A DNA stretch of 64,000 bases from Peromyscus leucopus (GCF_004664715.2 NC_051075.1:35131495-35195494); one strand, 5' to 3'. Positions 22,693 through 34,857 are shown, numbered from the stretch's first letter. A program made the numbers and translations. The notes: a model not told the origin generated them from the sequence alone.

Positions 22693-23489
22693 GGATTCAA
22701 CATTGTCTAAAATATTGACTCCAGGGTCAACTGTTTAGTTGAAGATGAAGCAGGGGGAAAAAAACTACTTATATATTCAAATAACATTTTAAAAGCAATA
22801 GCATTTTGACCAAATTCCAGAAATGAGCCTTCTTTCTTCTCGGTGAGTTTATATCAAGTCAGTTTCATTTTGACACTTGCACATAAATATGTGCATTGAA
22901 AGACAGAATCCATACTTGCATTTATGTGGTCTGCATATCATCCTACGGTTGTTGGCTACCATATGTACCCTATCCATCTGCCCAGAGCACTGATAGAACG
23001 TAATGGAATAACATTGCTCCTGTTGAAATTTCTGCAGCATAAGCACAGTTGTGTGTTATTTGCAAATAACTTGCTCTTTATTCATTATTTACATTGTTTT
23101 CTACTGCAAGCTATCAGACACAATTTTTATTGGGCATATGCAGCAAAATTCATGTGCAAGTAGCCTATCTAGCCAAGCATCACATTCTTTACTTTTTATT
23201 CAAGGCAGCTGAACAATGCTGTTAGCTTGAGTGGCACGATGCCACACAGATAGTACAGTGTGAGGGGAGCTGGGAAGAAGCACTGAAGTCAGCCGTACAT
23301 TACATGCATGTTGCTCTCAGAGTCTGTCTCTGCTCACATTGTTATGATTTCATAAGCAAAGCTAGCCTCGTCCTTAAGTTCAGAAATTTCATTTTGCTCA
23401 CTTTGTCACCCTTGATACGGGTGCCTTGACATGTTGCTGCCTTCGCAAATAGAATTTGCACACCAATTCTGTCACCAGTACTTCTAAGT
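22693..23489. other. Single-copy DNA, no repeat recognised
   Basis: Balanced composition for this window, no interspersed repeat, no sustained coding frame. 22860-23480 is a candidate conserved non-coding segment. Confidence 0.4.
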
Positions 23490-23503
23490 ATAAAGTAATT
23501 TTT

Positions 23504-23657
23504 TTGTATGTTTTTTCGAGACAGGGTTTCTCTGTGTAGTTTTGGTGTCTGTCCTGGATCTCGCTCTGTAGACCAGGCTGGTCTCGACCTCACGGAGATC
23601 CACCTGGCTCTGCCTCCTGAATCCTGGGATTAAAGGCATGTGCCACCACTGCCGGCC
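23504..23657 (-). mobile_element. B1 SINE with 14-bp target duplication
   Basis: Full inverted B1: 'cgagacagggtttctctgtg' at 23517-23536, 'agaccaggctggtctcgacc', and 'cctgggattaaaggcatgtg' through 'ccaccactgccggc'. Flanked by 'ataaagtaattttt' at 23490-23503 and 23658-23671, a perfect duplication. Low divergence indicates a fairly young copy. The 83-codon frame over it is incidental. Confidence 0.95.
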
Positions 23658-23671
23658 ATAAAGTAATTTTT

Positions 23672-24792
23672 ATGATACATATTCATAATTAATAAGTATA
23701 GTCAATTCAGAAGAAATCATACCCAAGAAAGTATCAGACTTTGACCACTGAGTTTTCTCTCCTACAGAATTCGAAAATAAAACAACCATTCCCCTACCTC
23801 TCTTTTAGTCACTTTCAGAGGCATTTGTTTTTATAGTGTATATTAACATATATGACTGAGACTATAAAATGCCACAAACTGGATAAGCCTGAAGCATTCT
23901 GCTCATTAAAGTTTATGTAGCTTAGTTATATGGCTGAATTTGGCTTTGTGATATAAAGCTAGAACTGCTGATCTCAATTTTGCCATTAATGACTTTCTGT
24001 CATGTGGACCTAATATCTATGACTGCCCATGTGACACTGATTCCAGCATGGGGAAGAACTCTTGTATTCAGAACATTGCTTTAATATCAGGCCTCAATGC
24101 CACATATATTTTAAACAGCTGACATTAAGAGCAGTCAAAAATTCACTTTAAGATTAAAACCTATATAAATCAAAAATGTGAAGACAGGAATTCACTATAC
24201 TTTCTGCTTATGTATTTCTGTGTAAAACTAACTTTGACTCCAATTATTCAGTAATTTCTTATTCTTGATATTCTGATAACTGTCTGTCAGTTAATATGCA
24301 GATTTAAATCCCATTTTGTTTAAATTCACTTTGTTCTAATTAGAACTTACTACTAATGTCCCTCCTTTGATATTTAGCTCTTTTGTTCAGTCTTAGAGTT
24401 CAGGGCTCCAGATAATTGTTCTTTATTTATAGATAACAACAACACACTTTTTTTTTCTTAAATGAATGCTTAAAATGTTGTAGTAAATTGTTGTTTCTAA
24501 GATTTAGGAAGAAATGTTTTTTATTGTGTGGTGTTGTTCCAACTTTATCCAATTATTTCCTGTATTATTATGTTGCTATGTTTTAGTTTTCATGCTTCAT
24601 CTTGCACATTGGCAGTGATAAATATTTAAACAGCAAAAATATATTTCAATAATGAATTTGCCACTTAATGTATTTTGACTTTTAGTTTATATTTATGCTA
24701 AAATAAAATGTTTATATTCTCTATCTGAATTTAGAATTATTACTCTTTAATGGTATCTATTTTCAAATAATAGTCTCATATTAAAGTATATT
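23672..24792. other. No gene or classified repeat seen
   Basis: AT-rich single-copy sequence. Confidence 0.5.
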
Positions 24793-24794
24793 TT

Positions 24795-24947
24795 TCATTT
24801 GTGGGACACAAGAAATCCTGTGTAACACTGGATGGCCTGGAACTCTCTTTGAAGACCAGGAGATACTTGAACACAGAGAGTTCCACCTGCCTCTAACTCC
24901 CAAGTGCTGGAATAAAAGACATGTGCCATCACTTGACTAAAATACAT
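24795..24947 (-). mobile_element. B1 SINE, diverged
   Basis: Inverted B1 blocks: 'actggatggcctggaactct', 'gagagttccacctgcctcta', 'caagtgctggaataaaagac' and 'atgtgccatcac'. Confidence 0.8.
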
Positions 24948-25118
24948 TTTTTTAAATTAAAATTTTCAAATCCTCTATTAATGACTAAATGATAGCATAT
25001 AATTAGAATATTTTAGTCTCTTCTAGCATTCAGTAGTTAAAGTGTTTCATGTTTTTTTGAATATTGATAAAGTAATGATGATGTACATTTTCATACAAGA
25101 TCAAATTTGGATAGTAAC

Positions 25119-25352
25119 TTTGTGTGTGTGTGTGTGTATGTGTGTGTGTGTGTGTGTGTGTATGTTTGTGTGTGTAATGACTTAGTGTGCATGAGTGTTT
25201 ACCTGCTCAAATGTACGCACATGTAATATTTCTGTGTCTAGTGCCTACAAAAGACAGAAGAGGTCAGTAGATTTCTGGAATTAAAATTACAGACCATTAT
25301 GAACTACCAATGGGTGCTAGGTACCATTTCTCCATTTCTCCAGTCTCTATGT
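25119..25352 (-). mobile_element. (TG)n microsatellite followed by a degenerate B3 SINE
   Basis: TG repeats with TATG interruptions at 25119-25175 lead into inverted B3 sequence: 'aagacagaagaggtcagtag', 'ttctggaattaaaattacag', 'gggtgctaggtaccatttct', 'ccatttctccagtct'. The inverted B3 tail is commonly TG-rich, so the microsatellite probably grew from it. Confidence 0.65.
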
Positions 25353-25540
25353 ACTTCTAAATGGTTCCCTTTTAGATATATTTTCAATAAAACATTTCAC
25401 CTCATTCTTCATGTGCATGACTTGGTTATCAGTCTTCTGTGGTTTAATGTTTTTTTTTTTTTTTTTTAATTTCAAATCAGAAATTGACCTTCAGTTCAAT
25501 AGTGAAAACGTCTGCCATGTTATTTATCACAGACATTTCT

Positions 25541-25712
25541 CTTTTTTTTTTGTTTTTTGTTTTTTGTTTTTTTGAGACAGGGTTTCTCTTTGTAGCTTTG
25601 TGCCTTTCCTGGAACTCGCTTTGGAGACCAGGCTGGCCTCGAACTCACAGAGATCTGCCTGCCTCTGCCTCACAAGTGCTAGGATTAAAGGCATGTGCCA
25701 CCACTGCCCAGC
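25541..25712 (-). mobile_element. B1 SINE with target duplication
   Basis: T-rich inverted tail with TTTTG units, then 'tttttgagacagggtttctc', 'ctggcctcgaactcacagag' and 'aggattaaaggcatgtgcca'. Flanks 'cagacatttct' (25530-25540) and 'cagacctttct' (25713-25723) are a target duplication with one mismatch. The 82-codon plus-strand frame is B1 antisense. Confidence 0.93.
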
Positions 25713-25723
25713 CAGACCTTTCT

Positions 25724-26335
25724 TATAATTAAATGAAAACTCTTTAATTGTCTAGATTGTTGAATATCTTAAAATGTTTGCTTTGTTAGTGTTTTCACTT
25801 GTGACTTCTTAAAGGTGGAATAAGCAGGGAGGGCAAGGAAGTAGGAGACAAGGAGAGTAGGTTCATGGAGTGGTCAAGAATATCCAGCATCACTGTGCTC
25901 TAAGCATAAATTCTGCTTACAAATCACTTCTAAGGGCTCCCTCTTTTCTTCTGATCTATGTGTACCTTTTAAATGAGCCTCACTATTTAACATTTGAGTG
26001 GAAGCTGCTAATATCTCACACATCAACAATCAATTTCTTTCCTACCATATTAGATGTACAGTCCAGAGTCTGGATTCTATCTTTTAAATCTGGAGCCTAT
26101 TATTTTAAAACTTCATTTGGAATTGGAGAAGAAAATATTCTATTTGAAATTCATTCCCCTGAGAATAATCTTTGCTGCTCTTTTAGTGTGTTCATATTGG
26201 TGTTACATCTGTTTTATTACTTTCGTTGAGTGTAACTACTGGCATGTGCTATACCACAGCTTCAAAGACAAAAGCCATTTTTAAAACTCATGAGATATAT
26301 GACAAGATAGATATTTAGAATTTTTTATATTCTGT
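25724..26335. other. No gene seen
   Basis: Single-copy sequence. Overlapping frames of 119 and 76 codons at 25870-26284 have hydrophobic, AT-driven composition without a domain. Confidence 0.4.
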
Positions 26336-28746
26336 GGCCATGAGGCAGGTGTATGGGGAAAAATAAATCACACAAGTATTATTTTACTATGTTGGTGTTA
26401 TCCCAATATATTTTATTATTTGGGGGCCTCTGTGAAGTGTAACTATTTCACTGATTTCTTTCTTAAGGTATTTATCTGTAGGATACTAATTTTTGCATGT
26501 TGATTTTGCTTCATAGTACTTTGCTAAAGATGTCTATTAGGTGCAGATGTTTCCTCTTAAATCATTACGGTTTTTTTATGTCAAAAACCATATCATTTAA
26601 TGAATAAATATTGTTTTATTTCTTCCTTTCTTATTTGTATCCCCTTGATCTCACAGATCTCTTATTATGTTAAGACTTCAAGTACTATATTGAATAGGTA
26701 TAAAAAGAGTGGGTATTCTTTTCTTGTTCCTGATTTTAGCAAAAATATTTTTAGTTTCTCTCTGCTTAGGATGATGTTAGATATGGGCTCACTGTAAATT
26801 GATTTTTGTACATTGACACATCCTTGTCTTGATCCAATTTTCATTAGAAGTGAATTATTCAGTTCCCATGGGATTTTAGAATTTCTCCCTTTTAATTATT
26901 ATTGATATACAGTTTTAATTTGTGGTAGCCAGATAGGTTGTGGGCTGTTATTTCTATTTCGCTACATCTATTGATACTTGTTTTGTGTCCTAATATATGA
27001 CCAATTTTGGAGAAAGTTCCATGGGCTTCTGATGAGAAAATATATTCTTCAGTTTTTGAGTGTAATGTTCTCTAGATGTTGTCTGGTACATTTGATTTAT
27101 GATGCTATGTAATTACTTAGCTTTTATCTGGATGGCCAGTCTATTTGCTCAGGTATTGAAGTAATCCACTACACCTATGTTAGGGTCAATATTTGATTTT
27201 AGTTATGGTAGTATTACATTTAGGAAATTGGATGCCTTTGTGTTTGGTGCATAAATGTTTAGAATTGCCTGCCCTCTTGGTTGATTTTTTTCCTTTAATG
27301 TGAATCTACTGTCATTCTCTATTTTATCTGATTTCTTTTGGTTTGAAGTCTATTTTATCACATATTAAAATGGCTACACGTGCTTTCTCTTAGTTCTATT
27401 TCCTTGTAATAACTTTCCCTGTTTTATTTTTCACCCTATGACAGTGTCTTTCCTTGTTGGTAAGGTGCTTTTCTTGGATATAACAGAGTGATTCATTTTC
27501 TCATCCAATCTGTTACTCTGTGTGTTATAACTGGGGAACTGAGACTATTAATACTGAGTGTTATTAATGAGAAGTGTTCATAATTTTTTATTAATTTGTT
27601 GTTGTGTTTTTGTCCCATGCCACTTTGATTAACTAGTTTGGAATTGTTTATCCCTTGTGTCCCTTTGGGTCTAATTAACCTCCTCTTCAGACTGAAGTCT
27701 TCCTTCTAGTACCTTCTGTAAGCTTGATTGAAAGACAGAAATGACTTAAAATTGTTTTTCCTTACCTATTTATTTTGAGTGATAGTTTTGCTTGCTGTAG
27801 TAGTTTTGGCTGGATCCTGTGGTTTCACATATCCTGTAGAACATCCATACAGGCCCATTGCCTTTTAGAGCCTCCAATGATAAGTCAGTTATTCTAATGG
27901 GCTTGACTTTACATGTAAGTTGATCTTTTTCTCCTGTAGTTTTTAATAAACTTTAATCTGTATACTTAGTGTTTTGATAAACACATATCATAGGGAAATT
28001 CTTTTCTGATCCTGTCTATTTAGTGTTCTGTATTCCTCTTGTACCTTGATAGGCATCTCTTATTTTGGATTGGTGAGTTTTCTTGTCTTTATTTGTTTAA
28101 AATATATTCCATATCTTCTCCTCCATTTACACCTATTATTTGTAGATTTGATATCTTCCTGGTATCCCAGATTTCCTGTTATGTTTAGTGCTTTGATCTT
28201 TCGTTGTTGTTGTTTAGATTTAACATTTTCTTTGACTGAACTATCCATTTCTTCTACTTCCTCTTCAAAGTCTGAAGTTCTTTGTGACACATCTTTTATT
28301 CAGTTTGTGAGGTTTTGCTCTCAGGTTCTTGTTTCACTTCCTAAATTTATTTTCAGTTTTTCTTCAGACTGGCTTTTCTTTATCAATTCTGTTTCTTTGT
28401 TATATTCTACTTTCATGCCTTGATATGTCATTATTTCATCCAACTGTTTGTCTTTTCAGAGTCTTCATTAAGTCATGTACTCATGTTCTCTTTAATTTAA
28501 GGTCCTTCATTACAGGTCTAGTTGGCAGCATGAACCTAGGAGAGTGGAGCTAAAATATGAAGCAGCTAAAGTCACATGCAATAACTCAATTTATTCAGGG
28601 CATCGAACAATTTATATTCTGAGTAATAAACAAGGTCACGTGCAACGTTCACAAAAATTCAAGCTGTAAACAGTCACAAAGGCAAGGTCACATGAGTTCA
28701 GACTATATAAAGTCACCAGGACAACACCTGCTTGGAAACATCAGAA

Positions 28747-28812
28747 GATGATGATGATGATGAAGAAGAAGAAGAAGAAGAAGAAGAAGAAGAAGAAGAA
28801 GAAGAAGAAGAA
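28747..28812. repeat. (GAT)n to (GAA)n microsatellite
   Basis: About five GAT units grade directly into seventeen GAA units, inside the LTR. Confidence 0.97.
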
Positions 28813-28946
28813 ACAAATCTATTCCTATTTACTACATAAAAGTACATTCCAAGAACAAAACCATACTTAGAAGCAACAGAGATTACAAGACTCTTGTCTT
28901 GTTTTCTTACAAGCTCTCAGAATTTTTCTCACACAGCTCCATTCTT

Positions 28947-29113
28947 TTTTTGGGGGGTGGGGGTGGGGGGTTCAAGTCAGAGTTTCTCTGTGTAGCTTTG
29001 TGCTTTTCCTGGAATTCATTCTGTAGCTCAGGCTGGCCTCGAACTCACAGAGATCTGCCTGCCTTTGCCTCCTGAGTGCTGGGATTAAAGGCATGCACCA
29101 CCACTGCCTGGCT
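28947..29113 (-). mobile_element. B1 SINE with perfect 14-bp target duplication
   Basis: Inverted B1 ('gtttctctgtgtagctttgt', 'ggctggcctcgaactcacag', 'gctgggattaaaggcatgca') flanked by 'acagctccattctt' at 28933-28946 and 29114-29127. A G-rich stretch replaces part of the usual inverted tail at 28951-28970. It is inserted within the LTR, so it is the youngest layer here. Confidence 0.95.
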
Positions 29114-29883
29114 ACAGCTCCATTCTTGAACCTTTTTCTGATAGTCCTTTAACATGTTTATAATTTTGAAGCCCCTTATAGTTCAGTTAAATTTGCTTTC
29201 TCAGAGCCTAGTACAATAAGAGTTGCTGGCTTGTAGAAGAGGCACATTGTCTTGGTTATATGTGTTTGCGTTTTTCTGCTGGGATCTAGTCACCTGAGGT
29301 TAAAACATTTGAAATGATTCTTAGTGCTTATAACTTGCCTTGATTTTGTTGGGTGGGCATTCTGTCCATGTATTATTGTGGTCCACTCTGGGTACTAGCC
29401 AAGTGTAGTTGTTGTGGGACTCCTGCTTCCCAGTGATGTATGGTGGCTGTGGGTCTCTGCTGGGAGAGTGGATCTGGGGATCCACAGAGAGCCATGTGGG
29501 AATAGATATGGCTAGATGATATTACTGAAAGGTGGCAGTGAAGAATTAGCAGGACCCTGCACAAAGACACCAAGTCCTAAGGGGATGAAGGTGGCTTTGG
29601 AGGAGGGGCTGAAACAGACAAGGGAAGTGGATTTGAGTATATAATTCTCTGGAGAGACCTGAATAGAGTACAGGAAGGAGGATAAAATCATTAGTGGACA
29701 GCAGTGTGTCCCTGGTAGGGAGATTTTCTGTATATCAACCAGGAGTCAGAAATAAATGGCAGGCAAGAAGGACTGGCTTGAAAGGGGAGGTTGGGAAGAT
29801 CTATGGGGAACCTTGACCCTGGATCCACAGCAAGAAGAAAAGTCCCATGATGATGGAAGTGGGCTAGGCTAGGATGAGGGGAT

Positions 29884-29901
29884 CTGTGTGTGTATGTGTG
29901 C

Positions 29902-29942
<41 letters not shown>

Positions 29943-29960
29943 TGTGTTCTGTTTATGTGT
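29884..29960. repeat. (GT)n microsatellite
   Basis: TG repeat with a few interruptions, at the 5' edge of the L1 at 26340-29880. Confidence 0.95.
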
Positions 29961-30395
29961 GTGGACACATGTATTTGTATATGTATATATTTATATGTGT
30001 ATGTTTTATTTCTGTTCATTCAGAGCATTGATGTCAATTTAAAAGTTTTTATGAATAGAAGTATATTTTTATATTACACTAGTAGTTATGCCATAATATT
30101 TTCTAACAAACTTTAGTGGTATATTTGAAAGCATTAGGACTTTCTGATTGTATCAAATGACTTGCCATCTAAGTAAACTTTTCTTTCATTTTCTCTTTAT
30201 TTCTAGAACATAATCACATCTTATTATATTCATATGAATATATCTTAGATTTAAATATTTTTTTCTGAAGATATATATTTATATACCCAGAATATATATG
30301 TTGGATAATTTCTTGCAGTTGTAATACTTTAATCCTTTAACATGAAAAGTATCTTCATTCTCTTTTAACTGTTGTTGAAGCATATTATATTTAAA
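29961..30395. other. No gene or classified repeat seen
   Basis: AT-rich sequence between the microsatellite and the next L1 insertion. Confidence 0.45.
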
Positions 30396-30407
30396 AATAT
30401 TTTTAAT

Positions 30408-31098
30408 CATGATTCTGACCCCCCTTGCTTTTATAATCCTTTCTCTCTCTCTTCAACTGAACTCCAGGATCTTGGCCAAGTGCTTACCTGTGTTTTTCTG
30501 CATCTGTTTCCATCAGTCAATGGTTCTATGATGACAATTAGGGTCGACACCAATCTGAGTGCAGGGGAAGGCTAGTTCAAGCACCCTCTCCACCATTGCT
30601 ATGAGTCTTAGCTGGGGACAATCTTGTGAGTTCCTGGGGTTTCCCCTAGCTGCAGATTTCTCCCTATCTCCTTAACAGGAAAAAACACAAAAATAGCAGA
30701 CCCAAGCTAATGACAGCTCATGGACTCTAGACTAACAGCTGGGGAGCCTGCATGGGACTGATCTAGGCCCTCTGAATGTGGTTGAAAGTTCTGTGACTTG
30801 ATGTGTTTGTGGGTTCCCTGGCAACGGTATCAGGACTTATCCTGGGTACATGAACTGGCTTATTAGAGCCCATTCCTTATGGCGCAATGCCTTACTCAGC
30901 CTTGATAAAGGGTAAAGGGCTAGGTCCCAACCCAACTCATTGTGAGAGCCTATGTTGACTAACCAAGGAAGGTCTTAACCTCTATGACGAGGGGAGAGGG
31001 CTGGTATGGGGTTGTGTATGGGGAGTAGGAGAAGAGGGTGGAGGGGGAACAGGGGTTGGTATGTAAAAGAAAAAATTTAAATAAAAAACCATAAAAAG
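30408..31098 (+). mobile_element. Twin-primed Lx-type L1 with 12-bp target duplication
   Basis: Two L1 3'UTR segments face opposite ways. 30408 to about 30680 is inverted ('gatgacaattagggtcgaca', 'gggaaggctagttcaagcac'). About 30692-31098 is forward ('acagctggggagcctgcatg', 'gccttactcagccttgataa', 'acaggggttggtatgtaaaa') and ends in an A-rich tail. Compared with 12498-13665 the two halves are consecutive in the parent L1, which is what twin priming produces. 'aatatttttaat' flanks the insert at 30396-30407 and 31099-31110. Confidence 0.9.
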
Positions 31099-31110
31099 AA
31101 TATTTTTAAT

Positions 31111-31500
31111 TATTTTATGATAAATGGGTACTATATATCACTATTTGAGTTTGTCAACAGTATATACTACATTAACCCTGGTGCTGACAGGTAAGAATTG
31201 GAATTTACATTCTGGATTGATTTACTTACTGACAATTATAGCATATTTTTTTTTCAAGTTTCATGGTGTGTCCAACTTGTGGCTCATGCAGAGTAATTCC
31301 CAGCACATGGTGTCATTTTTGGCTCCCACAGATCTTAAATATGCCATCCAATGGCACTTAGGTCAGGGAAGAGGTCTCAAATGTATTTTCAAGCATGTTA
31401 TTTTTGCTTTTAAGGTATACTTCAACCTCCATTGTATTTTTCATTTACTTTCATAGACCTGGAAATTAGTGACCATTCCATCAGATTATACATGATGAGT
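31111..31500. other. No gene seen
   Basis: Single-copy sequence. A 110-codon frame at 31124-31456 has no domain or supporting signals. Confidence 0.4.
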
Positions 31501-31506
31501 GATGGC

Positions 31507-31873
31507 TGCTGTGGGATGGTCTTTCTGTATGCTGTGAATATATGTTGCTCCCATTGGTTAATAAATAAAGCTGCTTTGGCCTATGGTAAGGCAAAATTAG
31601 AGCCAGGTGTGAAATCCAAGCAGAGGGACAAGGAGAAAAAGGGCAGAGCCATGGGCAGATGCCATGCAGCTACCCAAGAAGCAAGATGCCGGCAGACCAG
31701 TGATGCCTCAGGTACATGGCAATCTATAGATTAATAGAATAGGATAATTGAGATGTAATAGCTAGTTAACAATAAGCCTGAGCCATAGACCAAACCGTTT
31801 ATAATTAATATAAGCCCATGTGTATTTACTTTGGATCAAGCGTCTGCAGAACACAGGAAAACTTCTGACTACA
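31507..31873 (+). mobile_element. Solo LTR, rodent ERVK-like
   Basis: Begins TGCTGTGGGATGG at 31507 and ends ...GACTACA at 31873. Contains 'cccattggttaataaataaa', 'gatgccggcagaccagtgat', 'gagccatagaccaaaccgtt' and 'ataattaatataagcccatg', blocks of a common muroid LTR. Six-base flanks 'gatggc' and 'gacagc' differ by two transitions and may be a decayed duplication. The start sequence is shared with 50104-50564, which supports the left boundary. Confidence 0.78.
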
Positions 31874-31879
31874 GACAGC

Positions 31880-32420
31880 TGTCTTCATTTGTGTACTTTC
31901 AGCTAAAAAAGAAAAGAAACTAAATTAAGCTCATAGCATTTCCCTTCCTATTAAATTCATTTTCAAGATAGTTTTTCTTTGTTGACTTATTTGAGAACAC
32001 AGAGAGTTCTATAACACACGTGAAAATTGCCTTAAAAATTAAATTATTTGGTATAATTTATTTTGTTCTGTTTATTCTTAATTGGGCTGCCACATCTTTA
32101 GCAACACTGTCTTTTTACTGTTGTTCTTATCAGTCTGTATACAGAATGTTGATCTTATTTTTTTCTAGTGAGATTTGGTCAAACTCAAGGAACAACTTTG
32201 AAAATTGTTTGGGAAATTAATTTTCCCATTAGCTTCTTAGATTTTTGTATCAGAGAGTAGAAATAATGAGGGGTTTTGGTTTGTTTTTGGTAAAATTTTC
32301 AAGAGTTCAAGGTGTTTCTTAGTAATTTACTTTGAAAAGACTGGAAAATTGTTGTGGCCACTGTGTAAAGACAGAAAGCCTAGTAATAATAATGAAAAAT
32401 ACATAAGATAAGAACCCTTG
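31880..32420. other. No gene or classified repeat seen
   Basis: AT-rich single-copy sequence. Confidence 0.45.
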
Positions 32421-32424
32421 ACAT

Positions 32425-32600
32425 TTTTAATAAATATTTTAATTTTAATCAAAATATAATTTTATCACTTCCCTCCATCCTTGTCCTCCTTGAATCTCTC
32501 CAAATGTCCTCTCTCCAAACCCTCTTATTCATGCCATCTGCTTTCATTCAATGGCCACATTTCAATTATTATTGTTACATGTATTCATATCCGCTCAAAT
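32425..32600 (-). mobile_element. L1 3'UTR fragment, degenerate
   Basis: Inverted tail ('ttttaattttaatcaaaata') followed by C/T-rich 'cacttccctccatccttgtc', the texture of an inverted L1 3' end as at 22026. Short and diverged; the right edge is unclear. Confidence 0.5.
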
Positions 32601-32837
32601 GACATAACTTCTTTTAATCTCTCCCCAATACTCTTTCTCTGTTTCTGCGTATTTGTGTGTATATACATAAACTTTTTATATTGTGTATAGTTTTATGTCA
32701 TTATAAAATAATAAAATTCCTTGACACTTTATCGAACATCTTTGGTTTGATTTTTCCCTTTTCCCTCTCTCTTCTTCTGTATTGATTTCCTTTTCCCCCA
32801 AGTAAAGCCCTGTTCCCATTTTTCCCACTTTCCTATT

Positions 32838-32885
32838 TAGGCTGGAGAAATGCCTCAGCCAATAAAGAACCAATGATACTTATCC
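32838..32885 (+). mobile_element. Possible B2/B3 SINE head fragment
   Basis: 'aggctggagaaatgcctcag' at 32839-32858 matches the conserved start of B2-class SINEs. The rest is not recognisable. Confidence 0.4.
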
Positions 32886-32889
32886 ATCA

Positions 32890-34855
32890 AGATGCTAAAC
32901 ATAATCAAGACAATTTTTTTTTATTCAAAGTGTTTAACTTTATCATTTGTGTGTTTATGTAATCTTAGGGAGGACATCTGTCTTAATAAACCATCAAGGC
33001 TGTCAGTTCTGTTACTTGCTTTGTCTGCCATTCTATGTAAGGAATGCCAGTGGCGGTGCCCCCCAAACAAACAAAAAACAAATCTCCATGATTTTTTTAC
33101 ATGTGTATTTAGGTTATATTGGTATGTTCTAAAACTAATGTATAAGTTAAAATTATATATGTATATATATGAACATGCTTATTTAGTTTTTATAAATAAT
33201 TATGTACTTTAAATTTAGATTTAACAGTTTCAGTTGTAACAGCTGGCATGTGGTTAGATGTAGATCCTATGATGTTCAATGTGGCTGAGTAAATGAACAT
33301 ACACAATTTACAAATTATTTGAACTGTTTTAAAACTAAATAACTTGAATGTCATTGCATAAACTATATTCTTTAATTCTTAATACTTATCTAATTTATAA
33401 ATGAAGTATATAGTTTATTTTCTTTTTAGAACGTATGATTTTTTAATACTTGGTAAATATCAATTGTAATTCATTAGATCAAACTGTAGGAACATAAAGA
33501 AAAGAAAAATAGATCCCATTGCAAAAACTCAAAATCTACTAACTGAAATGAAAATAATTATATAATCTAATTTACTAGAGTAATTACAAAGATCTTATCC
33601 AAAACATTACTAGAATAAGATGACATTGTACAAATATTAAGTTTCAAGAATTTTCTTTATGATTTATCCAAGTTGAATCTTCTTCATGAACTCCTTGATT
33701 ATTTTTATCAGCTAGTAAGTCAAAATTAATTTGAATTTGTGTGGCTATGTAGCATAAAATTCAGCGTAAAATATCCTGGTGACATCGTCTTACAGTTGCA
33801 TAGAAAGCAGGAAAGGAATGAATTTCAACTCAGGAGTGAAATAATTTTATCACTTTAAACTCCATAATATTCAGATCACAAATCAGTTAAACAAATCAAA
33901 TGTATGTAGTGTTGTAGTTTTGGTAAACATAAAACAAGAGCAGGCATGGAGTACCCACCAAACTTAAGGTAAAGAAAAAAACATGGGTAATAATTTGCTG
34001 AAATGATAGAATTTTTTAAGGAGAAATTTTCATAAGATGAAGATGTGCTAGTAAAATACAATTAAAACCAAAATAAGATTAACAAATATTGGAAATGATT
34101 GTGAAATTCAACTGATTAAAACAGTTAAAGTCTACATCAAATCACATAACCTATGTATGAATCATGACTACCTTGTCCATAGCTTCTGTAACTCTTTTTA
34201 ACACTGTTGGGCTCCTTCTAGATTGGAGTAGCATCCCTCCACCTGTTTGTATTCAATTTCTAAGTCTGACCAACTTTACTGTTAAAGGCAGAATGTTTAG
34301 ATCTGAGAAATTTCTAAGAATTAGATAATTCCTGAGCCAACTTCTGTTTATGTTCCATGATAATTATTGTCTTCTATAGTTTGCAGAATATTTTGACATA
34401 TGTTTTCTGATTTTACTCTTCTAATGATTATTGGCATTTTTGCAATTATTAAATTACTTTTTTCTAGAGCTAAGTCATAAATATATGAATATTTAAGTAA
34501 CTGGTTTTGCCAATATCCCTATCATATAATAAATATAGAATTCCACATAGAGGTAAAAATGTTAAATTTGGTTTTAATGGTTTCATACCCAGAAACTGGA
34601 AGAACTGAACTATATTTAACAATTGTGAGTATATTCATCAGGGAGATCAAGCTATAATTTTGCTTTTATTCTATCTTTATCAGGTTTAGGTATCCAGTTA
34701 ACACTAGTTTCATAAAAAGACTTTGAAAGTGTTCTTTTATTTTCTATTTTATGGAATAATTTCTCCTTAATAATTGTTATGGTAAAAGTCTTTTCATCCT
34801 ATTGAGGGGAATCAAAGATGTTGAGACACCGTTTATAACATTTTAAAGATGGCAT
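32890..34855. other. No gene or classified repeat seen; AT-rich single-copy DNA
   Basis: Nearly 2 kb without an assigned repeat. A 106-codon frame at 32892-33212 and a 61-codon minus frame at 33876-34061 lack domain signatures. Confidence 0.45.
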
Positions 34856-34857
34856 GT

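Larger units (their letters stand above)
28522..29160 (-). mobile_element. ERVK/IAP-like LTR inserted in the L1, with nested B1
   Basis: Inverse orientation. A poly(A) signal AATAAA appears inverted in 'aatttattcagggcatcg' (about 28588-28605), and a TATA-like element inverted in 'gactatataaagtc' (about 28699-28712), roughly 115 bases apart, as in an LTR transcribed on the minus strand. 'ctgagtaataaacaaggtca' and 'aggacaacacctgcttggaa' are typical of rodent IAP-related LTRs. The edges are uncertain and I find no clean target duplication. A GAT/GAA repeat and a B1 lie inside. Confidence 0.6.
26340..29880 (-). mobile_element. Old L1, 3'-deleted, with ORF2 part, ORF1 and 5'UTR; carries an LTR and a B1
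   Basis: Inverse L1 sequence starts inside the reverse transcriptase region and runs upstream through the endonuclease region ('ccaattttggagaaagttcc' near 27001-27020), ORF1 (about 27660-28500) and a GC-richer 5'UTR (about 29340-29880). 'cattacaggtctag' near 28508-28521 corresponds to sequence just upstream of ORF1 in the L1 at 55455-56520. ORF2's C-terminal half and the 3' end are missing, which normal 5' truncation cannot produce, so a later deletion or rearrangement is implied. All frames are broken. Confidence 0.75.

Noticed and set aside
25484..25732. 82-codon frame with a hydrophobic start
   Set aside because: The C-terminal half is antisense B1 sequence and the hydrophobic part is its T-rich tail; a known source of false exons.
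28046..28553. 125- and 74-codon plus-strand frames
   Set aside because: They are antisense to L1 ORF1 in an inverted L1.
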